Source: Paramarasmius palmivorus
Lineage: Eukaryota; Basidiomycota; Agaricomycetes; Agaricales; Marasmiaceae
DNA length: 64,000 nucleotides
NCBI GenBank assembly: GCA_037176845.1
Contig: JAYKXP010000041.1
Location: 371,377 to 435,376, forward strand
Reading direction: 5' to 3'
Part shown: positions 1 through 12,585 of the stretch, piece by piece
Layout: the number at the start of each line of letters is the position of its first letter
Position numbering within the stretch: position 1 is the stretch's first letter
Notes under the pieces: model-generated
Told to the model about the DNA's origin: nothing
The model's input: the letters and a program-made list of their open reading frames with translations, nothing else
Databases searched by the model: none
Translations under genes and position numbers: made by a program

Positions 1-418
1 AGTTCGACACTGGCGGGGGAAGGATAGTAGTTTTGAACGAGTCGTCCATCCCCAATGTCGATGACATATAACCGCGATGCTGACTTTTCTGCGCCTGTGC
101 AATTGTTCAATCCTCGTTATGCAATCACGCTGGTGAAGTGGGTCGGCGGTCAGGCTAGCAGGATAAGTAGCCTGGCAAGCCGTCTTTACTTGTACAGAAG
201 ATAGTCGTTCTGTACCTGAACGAAACTGCGGTCATGTGACTACTCTAGGGCAGGCTCATGGTCCACTTCACTGATCACCGTTTTTTTTTTGTGGAGCGTA
301 CACGGAATTGAGCAAGCCATCTCGACTCCCCCCTGACCAGCAGGGTTGTATGGTCACCGTTCTTCTCGTAGTCGTTTCTCTCAGTACTGTATTTGATTTC
401 TGGCTCCTTAATTAATTA
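1..418. other. Intergenic DNA, left edge
   Basis: I see no gene here. There is a T-run near 282-291. The stretch lies downstream of the F-box gene that ends at 419. Confidence 0.4.
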
Positions 419-2782
419 TTACTCGGTATCAGAGGAATTGTTGTCACTCATAGCCACGTGCAACGAAAACGAAAAATCGTGCCAGTGGTTTTGACCCTGT
501 GGGTGAAGTTCGACCTCGTACGGGCCCATCTTCGTCAATTCACCCAGGGGAGAGAACTCCCAGTCTTGGTCAGAGATGTTGTCTATGTGGTGACTGAGAG
601 GGATCTGATCAGTCGAGATCAAGAAGCATACTGAACATGCTTACGCTTCCCGTAGATGCAGTTTGACTTGTTTCAACGAGTCTCTGAAGTTACACTTCTT
701 GCACAGATACCATGGCTCCCTCTTCTGGATTACTCTCCTTACCTGCAAATCAGCTTCCGTCTCCTCGATTTCGACGCGTTCCTTGTCCTCTTGCGATACA
801 ACTGCCAGTTGGTCAAGGTGATATGACTCGTGACTGACCTAGAAGAGAGATAACGCTTTCAATTCTTGCGAAGAAGTAACGATCAGCATACCGCTGTAGA
901 CCATCGCATAAACAGCCGACTTCCGCGTCGAGTCCGACAACCTATGCACTCCACAAGTGGATTGAGCGACAACATTTCCTCGATAGTTGTTTTCGCCGGG
1001 TCGATGTTGTACAGCTCGCCAATTTTCATAGTATAGGCTAACGCATCCGTGCATATCTTATACTCGTGCTGATGATAGGACCAATTCGATTTGAATGTGG
1101 AGTTCGAGTAACACCGATGGGTCAAAATTGAGGGATATGCGTACACCTGTCGAGACCATGTTCGGGAGCAGGTACATGTGAATAGTGAGGTCGATAGGCA
1201 AAGGTCAGTTTTCGAGGATCCTGCTTTGTGGTCTTGAAGGGCCTTGAGGACTTTCGCATGTGCCGTGGTGTTCCAGTCTTGAATGAATCGAGGGAGGATG
1301 GGCACCGCATTGTCAAAATGTGTGCCTTTTGCGCCTTCCACGAGGGGAGTATTCTCTATAGCGCTGCGGAATGGCTCCAATAAAGCGACGTCTGAAGTTG
1401 GTGGCATGATCAGACTTCGAGGAAGCAAGGTTCCACAGTCTCTGATGAGGCTTGGAAGAAGAGCGAATCGTTTTGAGAGCAAATCATGGCGTTCTCGTGC
1501 CAAACGTTGGGTCTTTAACTCTGATATGAATGCGACGAGAGTCGAACTGATGTTCTTCCAGACTGAAGCAACCATGAGCATATCGAAGAACATCACAGAG
1601 AGAGCCTTGACATACTTTTATCGGTCAATAGTTGTGGTTTGTTTACCAGTTTGTGGTTTGCGAGTGCAGTGCGGCAACTCTTACGAGCCAACTCGTCGGT
1701 CCACCCCAGTGCCTTGAGTCTGCTGGAGACACTGCAAGATTATGAGCTAGAGTCTGATTTCTGCCAGCATGATCGAGTCCTCACGCCTTATACCGTTCTT
1801 TTCGGGTGTCTTGAAGCTCAGTCACTCGTTCAGTGCTTCGTACGCTGACCCAAGCGGAGCATTCCAACTCACGCTAACATCACAATCAGTTACGAGCCGA
1901 GTTGATAATAGCAAGTGCGCACCTTAGTGTCTGCGGCTCTGATTGAAGCCATTTCTGCGATCCACTTTTCCGTTGCATCCGCGTCATCTTCTAGTAAGGT
2001 AAACTGCTTAAAGAGAGCTTCCACAGAGGATTTTAGGTAGATCTTGTCGTCATCTTCGAGCTCACGCCCTAATAAAGAATCAACTTGGGTATTAACGAGA
2101 TTGGATAGTAGCTCTTACACTCGGGAGGAGCTCGCGTGGTTTGATCGTACTTGATGGCAAAGTTCCAAATATCTTCGGGCATCTCTATACCCGTCAAGAC
2201 GAGCTCAGATCGTGGAGAAAATCTACAGGTGTGAGTGAGGCGATATACGGGTTTCTGCGCGGGTTGAAACGTACTTCTTTGGGAGGCACTTGTGACAACA
2301 TCTGAGATGGGCAGACCACGAGATGAGGTGAACCACGGCAGTAGTGCAGAACTGGGAAAGATCATAAGATGGTTTTTAGGATAGTAGTGTGCAGTCCTAG
2401 GCACCGAGACTGACGTGACAATATGGCATCAAAAGCAAGTTGACAAACGCCGGTTCACTCATACTTGGGATGATTTCGGGCAATTCTGCACTTTGTCTCG
2501 AGGTTTTCCAGAGCGTCGACATCTTACGAGACATGAGAATGTTCCGGAGATCCTTGCATGTCCTCGACAAACGCAGGAGATCAATAGGCTCGACGTGATT
2601 GAGAATCTATACTCTGCTCAGAATTGGCCTGAAGATGTAATGATAGGATATCTCACCTCGAATAAGATCTCCAGTGGCAGCTCTTTGACATAATGAAGAG
2701 CACCCTTACGCATGATTACCCTCTTCTTCTTCTCACCACCGCTATCTCCCGTTCCTGGGGGATTCTTTCGTTTTCCAGCCAT
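419..2782 (-). CDS. Large F-box domain protein
   Basis: Ten exons on the minus strand (2657-2782, 2415-2606, 2275-2351, 2119-2222, 1923-2068, 1794-1873, 1616-1731, 892-1562, 645-838, 419-593) join in frame into 626 aa. The start is the ATG at 2782, followed by a Lys/Arg-rich stretch. The F-box begins at about residue 34 (LPLEILFE) and continues across the first intron with HVEPIDLLRLSRTCKDLRN. Downstream are several Cys pairs: LRCCHKC (residues about 125), CTCSR, CIGC and LCKKC near the C-terminus. This order matches the big F-box proteins that are very numerous in Agaricomycetes. The family role is SCF ubiquitin-ligase substrate selection through Skp1; the target is unknown. The Cys pairs could bind zinc, which is inference. 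Confidence 0.85.
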
Positions 2783-3114
2783 CTTTTTCCTTTAGCACAG
2801 AACGAGAATGTTAAGATTTGAGGGATATGCCAGACAGGGAGATGCAGAGAAGTTCAAACTGGGAACATAGGATTCGAGAGGACGTGAAAATTTCGTAGAG
2901 CCGTCGAGCGATATCGAGTCTGCCTAGGGGAGACTAAAAATTTCGTTAACCGCGGCTTGGCCACGGCCCGGGTTGCTTGTTGATTTTTCCCACGTATACC
3001 CTTCCTCTCCCGTACTACCACCAGCACTACCACAGTGAGCATATTCTCAATTTCTAGCTCTCTGGTTATTGATGAGACGGCTGTCATGAAAATCTACTAC
3101 AGGTCTCAAAATTC

Positions 3115-4948
3115 ATGTCATCTCTGAAGAACTCAAGCTTTGGAAAGCGTTTGCGAGCTTCGCATGATAATGGCAACGAAAACTCACCCCGGAGGAAACG
3201 TCGACGGCTAGATCTCAATCTAGATGCCCAATCTTCGCCATCGAGGTCGCCGTCGAAAAGGACCAGGATTATCGGACGACCTGCTACCGATGTTACGAAT
3301 ACACCAACAAGACGGCAGAAGGTCAGGTACAGCAGTGGAGAGAGTGGCGATAGGTTCGTCCCGGCACGGGATAGAGACAGTCTGCGGGCAGCGTACAGTC
3401 TTGGGGAGGAGCAGAACACGCCTTTGTTCTCCACGAAATCGATACCTAGGTTTCTACCTGACCCTGTAAGAGGTGCGTGGCATATCGTGTCACCAGTGTA
3501 TCCGAGATCTAACCGTCCTATTCAGACCAGGCCAACGATTTATACAAGTCTGTTCTTCGGTCTGAACTTTCGACAACATCACCTTCTCCAGGTCGAATAT
3601 TGGCGTACAGTTCACCACTACGACCTAAACCTGATATGTCGCCGGATCGTCTTGACAATCCAACGGACTTGACATACCAAATAAGTCCCATGCAAAGAGA
3701 GACAAGATCCATCATGAGCCAGCCTCGGCCGCACATACGCAATATTGCGAAAGCCCCATATCGGTGTCTTGACGCACCCGACCTATCCGACGACTTCTAT
3801 ACCAATCTTGTTGACTGGTCGAGTACCGGCATCCTTGGGGTGGGTCTAGGCAAGAGCATATTCCTCTGGAGATCAGAAAACCAGACTGTGGCAAAGTTGT
3901 GTACCGTTTCCGACTCCAAGGACGAGTATAGCTCAGTGGCGTGGCAACAAACGGTATGTAAGATTACTCGTATCTATTAAGGCACGTTGATGACCTATTT
4001 CTTCATTCAGGGTTCTACCCTTGCAGTTGGCACATACGAGGGACAACTTCGCATATACGACGCTCCTACACTCAGCTTAATCCGAACCTACAAAGATGCC
4101 CACGACGGCAAGCGTATTGCATGCCTATCATGGACAGGCGACACCCTCTCTTCTGGCTCCCGAGATCACTCAGTCCAACACTGGGATCACCGCGACCCTT
4201 CCAACAAGCCCTTCAAGCGGTCGGTCGGTCACAAACAAGAGGTCTGCGGGATCAAATGGAGCAGTGATGGAGGTCCCCATCGTGCGCTGCTCGCTAGTGG
4301 AGGAAATGACAACAAAGTCTGTGTGTGGGACCTGAGGGGTTCCAAACGAGCACAGACACTTGGAGCACCCGAACCGATTTCGATGATGCGTGCGCTGGGC
4401 GTAGCTTCTACTCAAAAGCTCACTGGGGATTTACCATTGTACAAATTCCATCAGCACAAGGCGGCTGTGAAAGGTCTTGCGTGGGATCCTCACATTTCCG
4501 GAGTCTTGGCGTCTGGAGGTGGGCAGAGAGACCGATGTATCAGGTTCTGGAATACGTCGACTGGTACGATGTTAAGTGAGGTTGACACCGGTAGTCAGGT
4601 CAGTTGCTGTTCGTTCGTCATAATACCATCGCACTAATGAATCATCACATTCAGGTTTGCAACTTGGTGTGGTCCATCAACTCTCATGAACTTGTTTCCA
4701 CGCACGGCTACTCCACCACTGCACTCCCGAACCAGATCTGCATATGGAAGTACCCAACAATGTCGATGGTTACCTCTCTTACCGGACACACTCAGTGTGT
4801 TCAATACGTTGCCTTAAATCCCAACGGTGACTCCATCGTCACTGGTGGCGGTGACCAGACGTTACGTTTCTGGAGTGTCTTCCCTGGTCGCACGCCTGCG
4901 CCAAAAAACGAAGACAGCGTTCTTAATTATGGAAAACTCATTCGGTGA
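3115..4948 (+). CDS. cdh1: Fizzy-related (Cdh1-type) APC/C activator, WD40
   Basis: Four exons (3115-3472, 3526-3953, 4011-4598, 4655-4948) encode 555 aa. A basic, Ser-Pro-rich N-terminus (SPRRKRRR at residues 24-31, likely nuclear signal and CDK target) precedes the C-box DRFVPAR at residues 79-85. After a linker comes the hallmark LVDWSSTGILGVGLG and then seven WD40 blades to the C-terminus. The protein ends in Ile-Arg, the IR tail that contacts APC/C TPR subunits. In this family the protein recruits substrates to the anaphase-promoting complex in late mitosis and G1. The linker and the DAPDLSDDFY motif fit Cdh1/Ste9/Srw1 better than Cdc20. The first intron was placed at 3473 because this keeps the conserved linker in frame. 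Confidence 0.93.
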
Positions 4949-5388
4949 CTCTTTTGGTCATGCTTTTCTTCTCTTTTTGGTTTCTTCATTTCATGGTCTT
5001 CGTTATGAACACTACAATCACAATCACCCTCAAGCACATTATCTATTGCACAAGTCACATCATTTCCATGTTCTTGTATTGCTTTCCAGGCTCTCACAAT
5101 GCATCTGCCCCACACCACTCCAATATAATAAACCATACCTGTAGCTCTATCGTCTACGTACATATTGTATACCTCGTTTATTCCTTCGTTCACACATAGT
5201 TTTTAGCTGTCCAAACTGCTTTATGGTATTTGTTTTTGATTGTTATTAGCACAAACTACACGTACACTTGTAAATCAAAAAGACTTATAACTTGAGTGCA
5301 TCGTTTGGCATAAAGGCATAGTTGGGCATAACATACAGACATGCGTAAAAGGGGCATAGAAAGAGTGAATCAAGACCATCTAGAGTGC

Positions 5389-6543
5389 TCAACGCACCGG
5401 AAGAAAGAGCCATAACAGTAGTACGAAAATGGTCACGATGAATACGAGAATAGCGGAAGTCAAGTGTTGATACTCCCCAAGCCCTACCCTTCGCATCACA
5501 GTATGAATCCTATCTTCTATCCCACTATCCGTGTAGAACCCGACAACGCGGTGGTAGTAAACCATCACAAGTTTGAACTCAAACCACGCTATGGTGAACA
5601 TAACGAGGTCACGGAGAAATTGTGCGACTTCGCGACTGTGTCGAACTGCTAGATCCTTTCCCGTCGTGTTCATCCAGGAGTAAGAGGTAATAGTCCCCAA
5701 AAAGATGAATCGACAGAGTCGTTTCATGTCTCGGTAGTATAACGGAAACGGTGTTCGGCGATAGTAAAGCCAGACGAGGTCGGCCGAAGCATCAAGAAGG
5801 ATTTCCTTTACGAGATTATGAAAGATTGAAAGGGCCTGAAAGAACTTCATCTTGCTTTCCCGGTATGCTCGCTTCTGTGATATCGGTTTGGATGGTGGTT
5901 CGAGCTCTAGCGTAGGCAATCAGTAGTTGAACACTATCTTTGGCTGAATAAGCGCACCAATAAACATGATTGAGCCTTTGTCTCCTTGCAATTTGCGCAC
6001 CCAGGGAAACTCGATGATACCCTTCGTTTTGAGTCCGACTAATTCGTACATAGGGAGACACCTTTCTCGGTCGACCGGCTGAAGAAGGCATTTAGAGCAT
6101 GACCAAGAATAGAGGCGTAAGAGACGTACCACACAACTCTCCAAACCCCACATAGCAGCTACCTCACTCGTATGGAGCCTTTGACGTTCATCCAGGCCAA
6201 TACAAGCTTCGAAATCGGGTAACAGATTCCCCTGTATCTTAGAGATATGCGAATAGAATTGTACACGCGCTGTCGATTGAGGAGGTGGCGGAGGTCTTGT
6301 AAAGAGGTCAGAACTACCGGAGTCATCATGAAAAAAGAGCACATACTTGCTCGAATCATCATCTAACGGGATTGGATTGGTAGCTCGAGGCAAATAAGAT
6401 GCATCCCAATTTCGAGATTCTCTGTCGGCTAGAGTTATTGCAGCAAGTTCATTTGGGGTCTGCGTGTTTGAAAAGCGGTAGCGAAGCATAGTTTTTAGCA
6501 GGTACCGAAGATGTCGATGGTCAAGGAAGACAGCGTAGCCCAC
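5389..6543 (-). CDS. Unrecognised protein with C-terminal membrane segments (5' end unresolved)
   Basis: A coding tract on the minus strand. Likely exons are about 6543-6130, 6078-6021 and 5906-5389. The middle intron (6129-6079) is clear, with GTACG and CAG; the 5907-6020 intron has a GTATC donor and is less certain. The visible part has a proline run (PPPPPQ), an acidic loop (PLDDDSS), then a C-terminal half rich in aromatic residues, with a likely membrane segment near FTIAWFEFKLVMVYY and a strong one at the very end (AILVFIVTIFVLLLWLF). This suggests a tail-anchored or two-span membrane protein. More exons probably lie at 6545-6830, but I cannot fix the start codon. I do not recognise the family. 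Confidence 0.45.
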
Positions 6544-7094
6544 GCCTCGAGCTTGGTATATAAGTCGAGAAACTTACGATTGCTGTTAACCTGGTAAGCT
6601 GCGTTAGTTCCTTTTTACTTCCCATAAACAAAAACTTACACCTTCAGAGACAATACAAGGTATCTATGGTGACAAACCTTGTCTCGATACGAAGATTGCC
6701 ATGGGCACGCCCCAGAGACAATAACGCATTATTGGCGTTCAGAACACGGCCAAGTGTCGCTGCAGAGGTACTTGTAGAAGGTTGCTGGTGCTAGAGGGTG
6801 GAAGTTGTTGCAAAGGTAAGATTTGCCTTTTGCAGCCGAGGCTCACAAGCGCTTGCCGGTCAATAACACTGACAGTCTGAGAAGGCTTTTCACATCTCCT
6901 CATCGACGCCTACATCAGTACCTCCGTGGTCATGGGTATTCCGATGAACCGCTTGATACATTTGCGTTCGAATTTGGATGGAGAAAAACAGAGTCGACCA
7001 ACGAATACGCGGCGGCAGTTTTATTTGTTCCGATTCGACAGTTTACAGAGCTATTCATACATCACATTTTTCCATACATAGAACAGGGTAATAA

Positions 7095-8241
7095 CTAGTC
7101 GCTAATTGGTAAAGTCGAAGCCCAATATCCAAGATTCTTCATGATCAAACGGCAACTATATCGTCCTCTGAATGGGCGCAATAAGTAAAAGAGTCTCAAA
7201 TTGGTAACGGGATTGCCTACCCCCGACACCGACCATTCGGTTAGAATAGCGTTTAAGCGAACATCCCGCGCCTTTATGCACTCGTCACAGATGATATCAC
7301 TTGTGTGTGTGTGAACGCTCTCCCGTATGAGACTTGTCGGCATGTCTAATGGTGCGAAATCAGTACAAAATTCAAGGTAGTTCACGAAGACAGAAAAGCA
7401 GACCAACCTGGTCGAACATCCCACACCAACGAAGCCATCGCCGTATTCCATCTGCTTTTCGCCTCCCTCTGATCCGTGAATCGACAGTTCTCTGTTTGAT
7501 CATGGTATTCAGGTTCCTTTGACAAAAGGCTCAAAAGTGTAGCCTTCCTGTTCAGATGAAGGCTGAACAATCGCGATAGATATCGTGCCCCCATGCATGT
7601 TGCCAATTCCTCGCCCACGTTCGACAGCTCTACTGGCAACGTATGCGAGGATGCAGCGACGGCAAGGTCGTGTATATCATATCGTCCAGCTATGGCGTAT
7701 GTTTCCAGGGGATGTACCGGCGCGAAAGACAATATTCGGGCGAAGATATATGTGTAGGGCAATACAACCGACTTTGGGGGTATACCAAAGACAGGCAACC
7801 ACCCGATCCCCCTTGATAACAAGCGCAACTCCACAATGCCATTTCCATCTGTCGAGCTTTTCGGCGTGATACCATAGATTGCCTGGAGTAGAACATCGAG
7901 TTCGCTAGAGTGAAGGTCTCGAAGGAAGATCATCCGTTTATCTCTGTCCCGACTAGGAAGAGGAAGAAGGCCCTTGAAGCAATTATTCGAGAACTGGAGA
8001 AGGGAGTACTCGTCGGCATGAAATAGGACAGAATCTTTAGAGATCAGGATAATGTTCGTTGGAGGCCTCCTACTTCCCTCGACGTCTGGCCCAAAGTCTG
8101 GAGAGACTGGTGCGGGATTCAGATCCTGTAGCATGTTCTGGGGTTACGAGTAAGAAAGAATCATACCAGTACGAAGAATGTGCTCACCGGTAAAGCATGC
8201 GCTCTAAGCCTGTTCTGAGGTATATTCTGGAGCATGAGCAT
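7095..8241 (-). CDS. BTB/POZ-domain protein 1
   Basis: Three exons (8188-8241, 7408-8137, 7095-7345) join in frame into 344 aa. The N-terminal half shows the pattern of agaricomycete BTB proteins: a strand (NIILISKDSVLFHADEY) followed by a buried-hydrophobic segment (LDVLLQAIYGI) and later AGRYDIHDLAVAASSH. The C-terminal exon has the Cys pair ICDECIKARD and then EWS. BTB proteins act as dimerisation and Cullin-3 adaptor modules; the partner is unknown here. The gene is paralogous to the BTB gene at 12586-14034, which shares the order of all these motifs. The short first exon is supported only by frame and splice signals, and the last residues after EWS are uncertain. Confidence 0.68.
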
Positions 8242-10210
8242 GGGCACAGAGCGAGTTATATGAATCAGCAGATACCTGCATTGTGACTTCGTGACTTCAG
8301 ACAGAAAAGGTCATGTCCTACTGGCTAGTTAGTGTTTGTCGGCCAAGAAATGGAAAATAGGCTTAGCCAGAAAGACAGACCGAAGGTTAGGAGGACCTTC
8401 TGAGGTGGGCATTGACCGCTACTACGAAAGGTAATGACGACGAAGCCGACGCGGCAGCAGAGTTCCTGTCAAAACATGACCACGACTTAGTATTCTTCCA
8501 ACATCGAGCTTTCAGAGTAGAGTGACCTCGGACCTGCGTTGAGTGCCGGGTGTCTTGTGCCCAATGCCCAAAATACGAGCTTCCGCACCATAGAGAGTTC
8601 GCGAGTCCCAGGATGGAAGCCATCCGGCGTGAGAGCTGTTTTATCGCCGGTAGCAATTCTGTACAAGCGGCCGATGCAACAATACACTCATGTCATCGAT
8701 TACGCCGCCAGACTCGTCATGCTTCCATGTCGCAAATATTTACAAGTCCGAACGGATTCGTGACTGGTAGAGTCGCGCATATGAGCATCTTGACATGCCC
8801 TTCTACTTCCAAAATTCCCTGGGGGGTCCTGAACGACGAATCCTCCTGCGAGTAGCACAACCAAAGATGGGTAGCCCCACGTCTATTGAACCATTGTAGC
8901 CATTCCTTCGCGTCGACGTATCGGGGCGGTAGTCAACCTACTCCTCCAAGAGGACCGCATCGACATGAAAAGGCTCCACTTCAGTGGGTGGAGTCCAAAT
9001 CGTGCTGCGTGTACGCCGAGGACATTCAACCGAACATCCAGTTCTCAGTCACGATCACTGAAGAGTTCTGCAATCATCACCAGCGACGTTAGCTACATCA
9101 AGCCGAGATAGATATAGCGATGGGGGAATTGTAGGAGCAATGCTGCCCGGCAATGGACAATCACAAAGAGGTGGCCCCACTACAGGCCCGCCGCACGGTG
9201 TCATTGTAGCTCAGAAGATAGCACCGAGAGGTTCAAGAAGCTGGCAGCGCATCTGGAACTTGATTTTCTGGAAACGAGGTGACCAATTATCGTTGGTCTC
9301 CCAGGGTGCGCGGTGAGCGGTAAGCCGTCACCCGGACCTGCAAGATGTGCATATTCGTGGACACAATGCCTGAGGTGCTGGTACTTGGAGTGGGGTTGAA
9401 AATGATTTGAGAGCATTCGCATGTCCCAAACAGTGGACTACGTGTCTTTCTGCGACAAAAGTGCTGATACCAAACTGGTGGAAGATACCCGACATTCATC
9501 TTCGTGAACTAGCTCCTTACTCTGGTCATTGTCTTGCGACGAAATGGTCAGCTCTGAATTCAAAATGCTCGATGATAACTCACTGGTTCCACTTGTGAGC
9601 CCGGCCCCGACCTCCAGCCATCGTGATCCCCTTGGACTTCTGAGAATGTATCATTCGTATGTCGCTATCTCCTAAATTCGGGTATGTTTTCCTCATTGTT
9701 CTGTTGGCTTTCGAAGCGTTTTCAAAGTTAGAGTTGAAGTAATTTGATAGTGCCGACTTTAATTTCTTGGAAGGAAGGAAACCGTGACAAGGGCGTCGGA
9801 AGGCAGGATGGGAAGAGCTGGGAAGAGCAACAGGATTTAGCGCTTAGCGCCCAGAACCAAATTCTAGTTCGCTGACTCGGACCATCAACACACTTTCTTT
9901 TCCTCTTTTGCATGATGCATGAGTCATGACATCAAAAAGGAAATCGAGAGAGCACCCGGGAGAAGATTGTCAATACTTTCAGGAGAGTGCTGTGAGGTAT
10001 AAACATTGTTGAAAAATGCTCACCGGCGCGTGCACGGGCCAGAAGTTCAAAACTCAATTTGTCAATCCAGGTTAATCCAACAGCGAGATCCAGGACGCAA
10101 GAGGTATATTACACTTATCGCAATGCTGCGTTCATATCTTACAGAAGCATACTAATAGTACAGGACCAAGAAACCACCACCACCACCACAGGTCGCTCTA
10201 CTAGAGCACC
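8242..10210. other. Poorly resolved 2-kb stretch
   Basis: Several short open stretches on the minus strand (8.39-8.70, 8.80-9.00, 9.20-9.50 kb) have protein-like composition, for example EWLQWFNRRGATHLW near 8.9 kb. I could not join them into one gene without stops. This may be a decayed gene or one with an exon structure I missed. Nothing is recognisable between 9.6 and 10.2 kb apart from the 3' end of the next gene. Confidence 0.3.
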
Positions 10211-12276
10211 TTACACTCTGCCGTCCCCAAGTCGCTTCCTAATCTCTTCCTCGGAGTCAAGGGTGTTCTTGATGATGTCATCTCGTCCTTGCATCGCCAT
10301 TGAAGAAACGGCCCAAATCTTCTGCATCTTTGGAACAGCCAACTTCAACCGTTCGATGACATCCAATATCAACTTGGGAGACGCATGTCCTTTCGCAAGA
10401 AGCTCAACGGCTACACTTAGATGCCCTGCCAGCGGTACGACATTAGTTTATGCGAAAGATGAGGATCAGTATGCCACTCACAGGCATGGTGTTCATCGTC
10501 GTCTGGGTATTTGCTAGCACCCTTCATGTATTCCGTACCTGCCTGCACGCAAAGTTTTGACTGTTCGAGTTCATCTTTTGCAAGCTTAGCCTTTTCACGG
10601 TGGTAGAAGCCTTTCATCCTGCAAACATTCATCAATGAATGGAAATGACGAAGACAGAAGAGACTTACACATGGCCATGTGCACACGGATAGTCCCAATA
10701 CGCGAGTTTGACGGCCGGATAGTCAAAAGGAGGAACAGTAGGATCATCCTTGATACTCTTGTGGATAGCTTCGGTTTCTTTCCAAATGTCCTCGAGTAAT
10801 TCAGATTTGCGTGACATGTCGTTATCGTTGCTGTAAACCTGAACGTTGGGAACCGGTCAGTGACAGTCCTTCACGATAGCAAGCGCGCATTACATTCAAG
10901 AGAGCCTCGAGGCGGAGGTTGCGCACACCTCGAAGAAATGACTCGCGAAAGATGGCACCACGATTTTCATAGTCAACACCTGCCCATTTCTTTTGACCCC
11001 AAACTATAGTCTTGACGACACGATCGAGGAACTCGAGGTTCGAGTGGGGATTTTGTTTTATTCCCATTTCGAGATGTCCCAATACGATCCAGCATCTAAT
11101 ATCGACAGCTACTGTCAGACTTAGCGACGAAAAAGTATAGCACGGCTCACCGAAGAGTCGTAGTCAGGGCTCGCCTGGTTCCATCCCATCCTCCCTTTTC
11201 CAGACGTTCCACCACTTTCGGGAATAATGTATCAAAGCTATCGAAGGTCCAAGCGCGGACGCCGTTCGTGTGAACTTGAACTAGAGGGAGACATATCCTC
11301 AGTGTCGCTCTCAGGATGATACCAAGCAGCTTCCCATACTTTGCTTCATGACTTTTAGACACCAATCCGGGTCATTGATATGAAAGGCTCGAGGATCGGT
11401 GAGAATAGAGTTAGAAATGTGCTCCATCACTTCCATCTGGAAGATGTCAAGACCACCACGGCGTTCCACTCCCAACTTGCGGTTCCCTTCCACGAGATCT
11501 TGGTAGGCGCTTGCGATGATCCAGGCCTGTAGAGTCAGGGGTGAGTCGAAAGGTGAAACAAAGGTCGAATGAAAGGGTAACACACACTACTCCCAACGTT
11601 GTCCTGATGGCTTAGCTCAGGAAGCATGGAAAATGCTGCCACCCAAGCAGGCGTATCACGCTGATCAATAGTGTGAACCTTTGCTGGGACACCCTCTTGC
11701 ATTGCCTTTTCAGTCTTGATCGCATCGGCTAGACCAGCTTCGTATTGTTGTTTTTGCTTCTTCTCTCCGTCGGTGAGATTCTCTTGTGGAAGCGCTTCAA
11801 GGGCCTTGCGCCAGAAATTGATGCTGGTCTGAGGGCGGCCAAGGTGCTGTGATGGTTGAGATCTTGAGAAGTGAAAAGAAACACGTGTCGCAAAGGCTCA
11901 CGTCTTGTGCAGTAGCAAGCCTGGCCCATGCTTTTGCGTAAGATGGTTTCAATTCCGTTGCCTAAAAGTATCCATAAGACACTGGGTTTGCTGTCCTGAG
12001 CTATTATTCACCTTCATCGCGTCATGACTGGCGTCTAGATAGCTGTCAAATAAAAGGGTTGAGAAACGAGTTCTGTCAACAATTTTGAGTGGAAAGCACG
12101 CACCGTTTCAAGCTAAGTCTACAAGCAGCGCGATTTGCGTACAAAACTGGGTTCTTGTCGTCGAGGCTAAGCGCCTCGGTGTATTTCTGGTTCGCATCCT
12201 TGAATTTTTTCTGGCTGAATAACGCGTTTCCTTCATCTTTGAGCTTCTCTGCACGAGCCAGTTTTTCGTTGCTCAT
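10211..12276 (-). CDS. TPR co-chaperone-like protein (one apparent frameshift)
   Basis: Nine exons (12104-12276, 12012-12042, 11902-11961, 11586-11846, 11151-11526, 10894-11095, 10669-10838, 10482-10618, 10211-10425) give about 541 aa. Three TPR repeats fill residues 5-105. The residues that form a carboxylate clamp for Hsp70/Hsp90 tails are all present (Lys13, Asn17, Asn47, Lys77, Arg81). The rest is helical and unassigned, ending in EEIRKRLGDGRV. The start is ATG at 12276, directly before the first TPR helix. Exon 11151-11526 needs one extra base at the T-run 11353-11356 (A-run on the coding strand) to stay open; on both sides the frame is plainly coding. Role inferred: co-chaperone or Hsp-tail-binding adaptor. 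Confidence 0.8.
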
Positions 12277-12585
12277 GTTGGTCAAAAGGGAAAGGAGGTG
12301 TGGCAAAATGGCAGTGGCAATGAGTTCTGTTATAAAGTCAGGGAATTAGAGCCGAGGCCTCGTTTCCTCAAGCAGTTGACGTACGTTTTAGGTACTAGTA
12401 CGTACTCCGCTTCTGGTTTTCGTCATCTCCAGTAGTTTTGTCCTGCACTTCCTTGAGAGTTGTTACCGAGTGACGAGGCTAGCGCTGTGGTTAAGGATTT
12501 CAGACTTGGAATTGTAGCTTTGAAGGTTTGAGAAAAAGGAGCGCTTGGAGTCCAGATTTAGCGGTTACTCCGGTTCCTCACGCTA

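Noticed and set aside
883..1596. Single-exon 237-aa protein inside the F-box gene
   Set aside because: It is the large internal exon of the ten-exon F-box gene, with intron bases read through at both ends.
9330..9400. HEYAH (HExxH-type) motif on the minus strand, suggesting a metallopeptidase
   Set aside because: The frame is short, has no further zinc ligand pattern I recognise and cannot be joined to neighbouring frames.
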